DNA of 9,481 nt from contig USCL01000139.1 of the NCBI GenBank assembly GCA_900553145.1, positions 1 through 9,481 of the forward strand, given 5' to 3'. The position numbers and the translations under genes are program-made. This DNA comes from an uncultured Desulfovibrio sp. (GTDB lineage Bacteria > Desulfobacterota > Desulfovibrionia > Desulfovibrionales > Desulfovibrionaceae). Below are positions 1-7,000 of the stretch, piece after piece (the first letter of the stretch is position 1; the number at the start of each line of letters is the position of its first letter). The notes beneath the pieces were generated by a model, which was given only the letters and a program-made list of their open reading frames with translations, did not search any database and was not told where the DNA came from.

Positions 1-45
1 GAGGGGGAGGAGAAGCCCTTCTTCAGAAGGGTTCTCCTCCCCCTC
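1..45 (-). terminator. Long G/A-rich hairpin downstream of cooH, probable operon terminator
   Basis: Bases 1-21 and 26-45 are inverted complements, apart from one bulged base, around a 4-base loop (22-25). This makes a stem of about 20 bp whose arms are pure purine/pyrimidine tracts. It lies 36 bases past the cooH stop codon in the direction of transcription. Any U-tract would lie to the left of base 1, outside the window, so a rho-independent terminator is likely but cannot be confirmed. It could instead be a processing or mRNA-stabilising stem before another gene of the operon, such as the hypA and cooF genes that follow cooH in some Desulfovibrio. Confidence 0.6.
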
Positions 46-74
46 CCCAATCTTCGCTCTCCCCAATCTTCGCT
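44..74. repeat. 16-bp-period tandem duplication
   Basis: A 15-base unit, tccccaatcttcgct, occurs at 44-58 and again, identical, at 60-74, giving a period of 16. It fills the spacer between the cooH stop codon and the hairpin. It is non-coding and looks like a slippage duplication. Confidence 0.85.
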
Positions 75-87
75 TTACCGTTTACCG
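74..87. repeat. 7-bp tandem duplication covering the cooH stop codon
   Basis: The unit tttaccg occurs at 74-80 and 81-87. Read on the minus strand, the 81-87 copy holds the last bases of cooH and its TAA stop. The 74-80 copy repeats this just downstream. It adjoins the 16-bp-period duplication, so the whole 3' spacer is made of short tandem copies. Confidence 0.8.
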
Positions 88-1170
88 CTCCGTGCAGCTG
101 ACGCAGGGGTCGATGCTGTTGACGATGACGGGGATGTCGGCGAGCTGGCAGTCCTTCATCATGACGGTGAGGGCCTCCCAGTTCATGTAGGACGGCACGC
201 GCCACTTGAGGCGGGCGGGGGTGTCGGTTCCGTTGGTCTGGAGGTAATAGATGAGCTCGCCGCGCGGGGCTTCCGAGCGGGCGACGGCTTCGCTCTCGGG
301 GACGCGCTCCATGTGCACGGCAAGGGGGCCGTCGGGGAGCTTGTCGAGGCACTGGCGGAGCAGGCGGATGGACTCGAATACCTCGCGCACGCGCACCATC
401 GCGCGGGACCAGACGTCGCCGTCCTGCTCCTTGACGAGATCAAAGTAGAGATCGGGATAGACGAGATAGGGCGTGTTCTTGCGCACGTCGATGTCGAGGC
501 CGGAACCGCGCGCCACGGGGCCGACCACGCCGAGCGTCCACGCGTCCTCGCGGGACAGGACGCCCACGCCGCGCGAACGCTTGGCGATCAGGGGATCGGT
601 GCGGAAAACCTTCTCCACGCGCTTGGCCGCTTCCTCGACGGTGTCGAGCTTTTCCAGCATGTACGCGGTCAGCTTGTCGTCCATGTCGAACTTCACGCCG
701 CCGATGCAGTTCGCGGAAAGGTTCATGCGGTTGCCGTAGATGGTCTCCTTCACGTCCTGCATGTTCTCGCGCACTTCCATGATGTGCAGGAACAGGGACT
801 TGAAGCCCACGTTGTGCGCGAAGATGGCGATGTTGAACAGGTGCGAGGCCACGCGCTTGGTTTCCTCGGCCAGCACGCGCAGGTATTGGGCGCGGGGCGG
901 CGGGGTCATGCCGAGCACGTTCTCGACCGCCATGCAGTAGGTCAGCGAATGGCTGTTGGAACAGAGCGAACAGACGCGCTCGGTGAGGGTCGTGTTCTTG
1001 AAGAAGTTGCGCTGCGTAGCCATGCCTTCCATGCCGCGGTGGACATGGCCGGAGGTGATCTCCACCTTGCGGACGGTTTCGCCGTCGATGTCGAGATGGA
1101 AGTAGACCGGCTCCTCAAGGGCGACGTGCACCGGGCCGATGGGCAGGGAAAAACTGCTGGTCTGGCTCAT
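82..1170 (-). CDS. cooH: CooH, NiFe catalytic (large) subunit of the CO-induced group 4 hydrogenase
   Basis: This is the catalytic subunit, related to complex I NuoD. It holds the NiFe site that reduces protons to H2 in the cytoplasmic arm. The protein has 362 residues, close to the family length. The N-terminal ligand pair is C67/C70 in RVCSLCSNSH, where most NiFe hydrogenases have RxCGxC, so a serine replaces the glycine. HRGxE lies near residues 44-48. The C-terminal ligand pair is C356/C359 in DPCVSC. The chain ends three residues later (T-E-R), so no peptide remains for a maturation protease to remove. The ATG at 1170 was chosen over an upstream in-frame one at 1233 because it overlaps the cooU stop as ATGA (1170-1167) and gives the family length. 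It is the last operon gene in the window. Family assignment is very secure; Coo rather than Ech rests on gene order. Confidence 0.93.
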   Translation of the reverse strand: MSQTSSFSLPIGPVHVALEEPVYFHLDIDGETVRKVEITSGHVHRGMEGMATQRNFFKNTTLTERVCSLCSNSHSLTYCMAVENVLGMTPPPRAQYLRVLAEETKRVASHLFNIAIFAHNVGFKSLFLHIMEVRENMQDVKETIYGNRMNLSANCIGGVKFDMDDKLTAYMLEKLDTVEEAAKRVEKVFRTDPLIAKRSRGVGVLSREDAWTLGVVGPVARGSGLDIDVRKNTPYLVYPDLYFDLVKEQDGDVWSRAMVRVREVFESIRLLRQCLDKLPDGPLAVHMERVPESEAVARSEAPRGELIYYLQTNGTDTPARLKWRVPSYMNWEALTVMMKDCQLADIPVIVNSIDPCVSCTER

Positions 1171-1727
1171 TCGTACGCCCCCTTCTCCACTTCCTCGCCG
1201 GGCTCGGCGTTCACTTCCATGATGCGCTCCCACATGTCCTTGGTGCAGGCCCCGTTCATCATGATGGTCAGCGGGATGACCTCATTGAGGATGCCTTCGT
1301 CGATTTCGGGATCGAGGAAGAGGCGCTTGGGGTTGGTGTTGCCGTCGACGTGCACGTCGAACAGTTCCGCGAATTCGCGCTCGTTCCAGTCCGCGTTGCG
1401 GAACCACGGGGTGATGGTGGGCACGCTGTTCTCGGCGGGATCCAGCGGGACCGTCACCGTCACCGTATAGCCGTGCACGTCGAAGTGGTAGGCCAGCGTG
1501 GTGACGGGCTCGGCAAGCTGCTTGTTCAGCGCGGTGACCGTGCACAGGCGCGCCCCGTGCCCGGCAAGGAGGGCGGCCGCGGCGGGGAGCTGGCCGGCGT
1601 TCATGAGCGTCACCCACTCGAAGCCGTTGCCCCAGCTGTCCCAGTTATGCCGTTCCTCGGAAGCCAGATCCACCAGACCCCTGACGAGTTGGGGGTCGAT
1701 GGAGCGGCTTGACCATGTCGTATTCAT
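1167..1727 (-). CDS. cooU: CooU, NuoC-like 30-kDa hydrogenase subunit
   Basis: This protein is related to the 30-kDa subunit (NuoC) of complex I and to EchD. It carries no cofactor and packs against the large and small subunits in the cytoplasmic arm. It has 186 residues. The recognisable family signature spans residues 108-140, with PWFRNADWNEREFAELFDV followed by KRLFLDPE, matching the complex I pattern D-W-x-E-R-E-x-x-(E/D)-L-F. The ATG at 1727 was chosen over that at 1748 because an AAGGAG ribosome-binding site lies 8 bases before it, while the upstream ATG has none. The gene starts 35 bases after the cooX stop, the widest gap in the operon, and its stop overlaps the cooH start by 4 bases. 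Confidence 0.9.
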   Translation of the reverse strand: MNTTWSSRSIDPQLVRGLVDLASEERHNWDSWGNGFEWVTLMNAGQLPAAAALLAGHGARLCTVTALNKQLAEPVTTLAYHFDVHGYTVTVTVPLDPAENSVPTITPWFRNADWNEREFAELFDVHVDGNTNPKRLFLDPEIDEGILNEVIPLTIMMNGACTKDMWERIMEVNAEPGEEVEKGAYE

Positions 1728-1762
1728 GCAAGTTTCTCCTTGCGTCATAGCGGTACGTCGTC

Positions 1763-2608
1763 TCAGTCGGCGGGCTTATCCGCCGCAGGAGACGGTTTTT
1801 CGGCGGCGCTTCCCGCGCCGGAGGGGGTATCAGGCCGCACTTCGGCTGCCGCGGAAGAGGGCTGCCCTGCCGTGTGCGCTTCGGCAGCCCGCGTTGCCTT
1901 GGCTTCCGCCGGGGCGGCCTTCGGCTGTGCGGGGGCTTCCTGCGCGGGTGCCGCTTCGGCTTTGGGCCCGGCCTTGGGCGTCCCCTGAGCGGCGGCTTCT
2001 TCCGGCTTCTTGGCCGCCGGAGCCTTGTCGGCCTTTTTCGGCGGGACGAGGCAGACTTCCTCGCGGGCGGCCATCTTTTCGAGCTGGTCGATGTGACAGG
2101 CGCGGTCTTCCTCGACCGCCACGTCGATGCGGCGGCAGTTGGGGCAGAGGTGCGAGATCACGTCCACGTCGACTTCGGAGTGCTTGGCGTAGATGCGGGC
2201 GAGCACGTCCTGCGGCAGCACGCGCATCTTGGCCCCGCACACGGCGCAGTAGTCGTACTTGACCTTGGCGCGGGTGATCTGGGTGTATTTTTCCGTAGCC
2301 CGGTGGGCGCTGTGCCAGTCGTTGGTCACGGAGATGGCCTTGGTCGGGCAGTAATGGCGGCACTGGGCGCACAGGCAGCAGGAATTGCGCCACACGGTGA
2401 CCTCAAAGCCGCTGCCGTCCTCGAATTTCGAGATGTTGATGGCCCCGGCGGCGCAGACGTGGACGCACGTCCCGCACCCCACGCACAGCGCCGGGTCGAT
2501 TTCGACCCGCCCGCGCAGGCGGTCCGGGGTGTACGTCTCCCCGAAGGGGAAGGCGTCGGTCACCGGGCCCTTCCTGAGGTTGTCCCAGAGGATTTTGAGG
2601 AATTCCAT
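1763..2608 (-). CDS. cooX: CooX, two-[4Fe-4S] ferredoxin-like hydrogenase subunit with a long Ala/Pro/Lys tail
   Basis: This subunit feeds electrons from ferredoxin to the CooL cluster. It has 281 residues in three parts. Residues 1-115 form a NuoI-like double-cluster domain, with ligands C42, C45, C48, C52 and C77, C80, C83, C87. The first motif lacks the usual proline after its last cysteine (C-A-A-G-A), while the second has it (C-P-T-K-A). Residues 117-175 hold two further CxxC pairs, C121/C124 and C155/C158, spaced like a zinc-ribbon or rubredoxin knuckle pair. From my memory of the family, HycF and HyfH of E. coli formate hydrogenlyase have a comparable element. Residues 189-281 are low complexity, mostly Ala, Pro, Lys, Glu and Gly, and probably disordered. 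The start follows a GGAGG, and only one base separates it from the cooL stop. The reading frame is intact through the tail. Confidence 0.88.
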   Translation of the reverse strand: MEFLKILWDNLRKGPVTDAFPFGETYTPDRLRGRVEIDPALCVGCGTCVHVCAAGAINISKFEDGSGFEVTVWRNSCCLCAQCRHYCPTKAISVTNDWHSAHRATEKYTQITRAKVKYDYCAVCGAKMRVLPQDVLARIYAKHSEVDVDVISHLCPNCRRIDVAVEEDRACHIDQLEKMAAREEVCLVPPKKADKAPAAKKPEEAAAQGTPKAGPKAEAAPAQEAPAQPKAAPAEAKATRAAEAHTAGQPSSAAAEVRPDTPSGAGSAAEKPSPAADKPAD

Positions 2609-2609
2609 A

Positions 2610-3044
2610 TCAGCCCTCCATCCTTTCCCGCCAGACGGCGACGGCTTCGATCACGCCTTCCATGATCGCCTGCGGGCGCGGCGGACAGCCGGGCACGTTG
2701 ACGTCGATGGGTAGGTAGCGGTCGACGGGGCCCTCGATGGAGTAGCCTTCGCGGAACACGCCGCCGCTGATGGGGCAGATGCCCACGGCCACGGTCACCT
2801 TGGGCTCGGGGATCTCGTTCCAGACGCGCAGGACCTTGTCCTTGACGCGCGCCGTGAGCGGCCCGGTGATGAGCACGATGTCCGCATGGCGGGGGCTTCC
2901 GCAGTACCGGCAGCCGAGGCGTTCCACGTCATAGCGGGAGATGCAGGCCGTGGTGGCGAGCTCCACGTCGCAGCCGTTGCAGGAGCCCGCGTTGATGCGG
3001 AACAGCCACGGCGAGCGGGTGGAGAGTTTTTTGATGAGGTTCAT
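2610..3044 (-). CDS. cooL: CooL, small subunit (NuoB/PSST-like) carrying the proximal [4Fe-4S] cluster
   Basis: This is the small subunit, which pairs with CooH and holds the cluster nearest the NiFe site, equivalent to N2 in complex I. The protein has 144 residues. The four expected ligands are visible: C22 and C25 in GSCNGCDVEL, C90 in VGICPISGG, and C120 in PGCPPRP. The segment around residues 54-62 (ADIVLITGP) is also typical of the family. The ATG at 3044 was chosen over the one at 3083 because a GGGAGG lies 6 bases before it and the usual N-terminus is recovered; the longer form would overlap cooK by 26 bases. It begins 13 bases after the cooK stop. There is no twin-arginine signal, as expected for a cytoplasm-facing group 4 enzyme. 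Confidence 0.93.
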   Translation of the reverse strand: MNLIKKLSTRSPWLFRINAGSCNGCDVELATTACISRYDVERLGCRYCGSPRHADIVLITGPLTARVKDKVLRVWNEIPEPKVTVAVGICPISGGVFREGYSIEGPVDRYLPIDVNVPGCPPRPQAIMEGVIEAVAVWRERMEG

Positions 3045-3057
3045 GACCGGCCTCCCG

Positions 3058-4017
3058 TCAGCAGCCGATCCACACAAGGACAAGGCTCAGGAGAGCCAGC
3101 CCGGTGGGATACTTGAGGAAAAAGGACAAAGCCTGTTCGATGCGCAGACGCCCCGTGGCGGACTTCACCACGGTCAGGGTGAACAGCATGAACAGCGCGC
3201 ACTTGACGACGAACCAGACCAGATTGATCGCGGGGATGTCCGAAATCGTGCCGGGGAAGAACAGCACCACCCCGAGCGCGAGTGCCACGACCATCTTGAG
3301 GGCCGAGGCCATGTGGAAGAAGGCCAGCAGCACGCCCGAATATTCGAGGAGCGGGCCTTCGAGGATTTCGGTTTCTGCCTCCGGCTGGTCGAAGGGCGGC
3401 ACGCCGAGCGTGGCGGGCAGGAACATGAGCCACGCGAGGAACGCGGGCCACATGACCGGGGTGAGCCCGAATGAGCCGTGCTCGGCCTGATAGTCCATGA
3501 TCTTCGTCAGGGAGAACTCGGCCCCGCTGCCGCCGCCCACTTTCATGGCGACCGTCAGCATGATCATAAGCAGCGGAACCTCATAGGCAAGCATCATGAT
3601 CATTTCGCGGGAGAAGCCGATGCCGCCGTAGGGCGAGCCGGACGAGGAGCCCGCCAGCATGATCGCCATGGCCGGGATGGGGAACAGGTAGAAGATGACC
3701 AGCAAATCCCCCATCTTGGGCAGGCCGTCGGTCACGCCGGGAACGGGCAGCAGCGCCGCGCACATGGCGATGCCGCCGAACGCGACCACGGGGGCCGCGA
3801 GGAAGGCCCCGCGCACGGCGGAGGTCGGGATGATGACCTCCTTCGTGCTCAGCTTGACGAGATCGAGGAAGGGCTGGATCAGCGGCGGGCCGACGCGGCG
3901 CTGGAGCCGGGCTTCGACGCGGCGGTCGCACCCTTTGAGGAACAGGCCCAGCGCCAGCGCGAACAGGCCGCCGGGGAAGACGACAAGATGGAGAATGCCC
4001 ACAAGCAGGTCTAGCAT
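3058..4017 (-). CDS. cooK: CooK, NuoH/EchB-like membrane subunit
   Basis: This integral membrane protein of 319 residues is related to NuoH and EchB. It links the soluble arm to the ion-translocating arm. Most of the chain is hydrophobic, with about eight likely membrane helices. Family signatures are ARLQRRVGPPLIQPF at residues 36-50, the SPYGGIGFSREMIMMLAYE block at 128-146, and the acidic loop PPFDQPEAETEILEGP at 207-222, where the charged residues that line the inter-subunit channel of NuoH occur. The start at 4017 follows AAGGAG by 8 bases and overlaps the cooM stop by 7 bases (ATGCTAG), which suggests coupled translation. An in-frame start at 4320 lies deep within cooM and is rejected. 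Function is by homology. Confidence 0.93.
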   Translation of the reverse strand: MLDLLVGILHLVVFPGGLFALALGLFLKGCDRRVEARLQRRVGPPLIQPFLDLVKLSTKEVIIPTSAVRGAFLAAPVVAFGGIAMCAALLPVPGVTDGLPKMGDLLVIFYLFPIPAMAIMLAGSSSGSPYGGIGFSREMIMMLAYEVPLLMIMLTVAMKVGGGSGAEFSLTKIMDYQAEHGSFGLTPVMWPAFLAWLMFLPATLGVPPFDQPEAETEILEGPLLEYSGVLLAFFHMASALKMVVALALGVVLFFPGTISDIPAINLVWFVVKCALFMLFTLTVVKSATGRLRIEQALSFFLKYPTGLALLSLVLVWIGC

Positions 4018-7000
4018 GACGGACGCTCCTTGTTGATGCGGCCGTTCCGGCCGAGGGACTGCCGCAGGGCCCGGCAGAGGGACAGGGCCAGTTCCGGCAG
4101 GGGGCACGTCGCGCTGCCGGGCTTGTTGTCCGTGCACAGGTTGACCAACGCCGGGTAGATGGCTTCGGGCGGGATGCGCGAGGCCTCCTGAGAGGCGTCG
4201 TGGCCGCAGGCGTGCGGGGGGGCGACGCGGATCTTCACGCGGGAGAGCAGGAAGCGCAGGGCCAGCCAGCCGCCGCCGAAGGCCACCAGCATCAGCACGG
4301 CGACCGCCGTCGCGTCCCACGCGCCGGGGCCGGCGGCGAGGCCGTAGTAGGCCACGTCAAGCGACGGCATGCCGTATTCCGCCAGCGCCGCGTTGAGGGG
4401 CGCGAGCATGAGCCCGGGGAACACGCCGGTCAGGATCACCATGAAGGCCATGAGCAGCATGGGCGCGCGCATGACCCACGGGGCCTCTTCGATATGGTCG
4501 AGGCTGCGCCCCGGCTGGCCGAGGAAGACGGCATGCATGAAGCGGGCGAGGTAGGCCAGCGTGATCACGCTGCCGATGAGCGAGATCAGCGCGAGGAGCG
4601 GTTCGCCTTCCGCCATGAGCGCCTGATAGATGATCCACTTGGAGGTGAAGCCGTTGGTCGGCGGCACGCCCACGGCGGCCAGCGACCCGATGAAGAAGCA
4701 GAACATGGTCACGGGCATCTTGCGGCCCACGCCGCCCAGCTCGGAGATCGTGTCCGCGTGGGTGCGCAGCATGACCGCGCCGACCATGAGGAACAGCAGA
4801 TCCTTGAAGAACACGTGGTTCGCCATGTGCAGAAGGCCGCCCGCCATGCCGAGGCTCGTGCCCACGGCCACGCCGAGCACCATGTAGCCGATCTGGCTGA
4901 CGGTGGACCAGATGAACACCAGCTTGAGGCTGTTCTGGAGCATGGCCTGCACGGCGCTGTAAAGCAGCGTGAACGCGCCGATCCATGCGGTCGCGTACAT
5001 GACGGCCTGCTGCGAGAAGAGGCCGGCGGTGCCCGGGGACTGCGCGTACACGCTCCCGAACACGAGGAACAGCTTCACGAGGCCGAAGACCGCGATCTTC
5101 AGGAGCACGGAGGAGATGTAGCCGGACACGGGCGTGGGGGCCAGCGCCGGGTGCATCTGCCAGTCGATGCGCAGCGAAACCTGCGCGGCCTTCATACAGA
5201 AGCCGGCGGCCATCAGGATCATGATGGAGGTGCCCACGGCCGGGGAGAGGGAGGCGAAGCCCTTGGCCACGCCCGCGAACTCGCCGGTGCCGGTATGGGC
5301 CACGATGAACCCGATGCCGAGGAACAGGAAGCCCGCGCCCGCCACGTTGAACAGGAAGTACTTGAAGCCTTCCCGCAGCGCTTCGGGCGTGCCCTCATGC
5401 GCGATGGCGAAGTACAGGGCCCACGAGCTCATGATTTCCCAGAAGGTGAAGAAGCTGAACAGATCCGAGCTTGCCGCCACGCCGAGCAGCCCGCCCGTCA
5501 TGAGCAGGAAGAAGGCGTAGAAGCGCCACTGCGTATGGCTGTGCTCCATGTAGCCCACGGCGTACACGAGGTTCACCGTGCCGATGGCGGGGATGAACAG
5601 CGCCATGATGAAGGACAGCGTGTCCAGATCCTGCCCAAAGGCGAGCACGTGCAGCGTGGTCAGGAACAGGATGGCGGCGGCGCCCCATCCGGCCTTCACG
5701 CGATCCCTGCGGAACCAGATCGGCACGACGGCGCCGATCATGGGCAGGATCACGTATACGGGCCAGCTCACGTCGAGCGACGGCAGGGTAGCCGACAGGT
5801 AGCCCGCGCCGGAGCCGAGGTGCGGCATAAGCTCGCTGATGACCGGGGTGACGAGCGACAGGCCCGTCTGCGGGGCCACGCCGAGGATCACGCACAGGCC
5901 CGCGAGGATGATCATGGGCACGCGCATGGTCGTGGTGACGCCCTGCACGCGGCGGCGTCCCGCCGGGGCGGGATCAAGCAGGATCGTACGCAGGATGCGC
6001 ATATAGTAGATCGCGCCCACGAGGCTCGCCGCGATGAGCGCCGCCGCGATGAGCGGCTGCCCGGCGTCCATGCAGGCCACGATCATGAGGTATTTGCTTA
6101 CGAAGCCGTTGAACGGCGGCAGGCCCATGATGGACACGATGCCGATGCTCATGCAGCCCACGGCCCACGGCATTTCGTGGACGAGGCCCGCGAGATCGGA
6201 AAGCTTGCGGCTGCCGACGCGGAAGATGAGCCCGCCCGCGCAGAGGAAGAGCAAGTCCTTCATGATCGCGTGGTTCAGGACATGGGAGAGCGCGCCCGCC
6301 GCCGCCAGCCACGTGCCGAGGCCGAGGACGGTGAAGATTTCGCCGACCTGCCCCATCGTGGAGTAGGCGAGCATGCGCTTGAGGTCTTCCTGCCTGAGGG
6401 CCATCCATTCGCCGTAGGCCATCGTGCACAGGCCCATGAACGTGACCATCAGGCCGGGGGCGGTGAGGCCGCCGTAGGTCCCGGTCGAGGCGAGCTCCTT
6501 GTAGCCGATGAGCCCGAAGTAGACCGTCACGACGCCGAACACGCCCATCTTGGTGAGCACGCCGGAGAGCGGCGCGGACACGGACGACGGCGCGGCGGGA
6601 TGGGCGTCGGGCAGCCAGCTGTGCAGGGGCACGAGGCCGGCCTTGGCCGCGAAGCCGAGCAGGGTGAACACCAGGGCGAACTTCAGCACGTCGTCGGAAT
6701 GGACGGCCAGATTGGCGATGATGTCGCCGTACTGGGTGTGGTTCCCGCTGATCATGAAGAAGCCCACGATCATGAGGTAGGCCGCGCTACAGCACAGCAC
6801 CACGTACTTGATGGCCGCGTCGCGCGCCTTGGAGGTGCGTTCCCACGCCACCAGCGCGAAGGACGCCCATGTCATGACTTCCCACTGGGAGGCCAGCGTG
6901 CCGATGTTGTCGGTGGTCACGATGTTGAGCAGCGCGCCGAAAGTCAGGAGCAGGAAGAACCAGTACCAGTGCTTGCGCCCGTCTTCTTCGATGTAGTTGG

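Noticed and set aside
1171..1233. Longer cooH start at 1233
   Set aside because: It would lie well inside cooU. The ATG at 1170 makes an ATGA overlap and gives the family length.
313..1470. A plus-strand open frame of 385 codons opposite cooH and cooU
   Set aside because: It crosses the boundary of two real genes on the other strand and has shadow-like composition (His, Val, Gly, Asp, Arg rich).
3045..3083. Longer cooL start at 3083
   Set aside because: It would overlap the end of cooK by 26 bases; the ATG at 3044 has a GGGAGG and the expected N-terminus.
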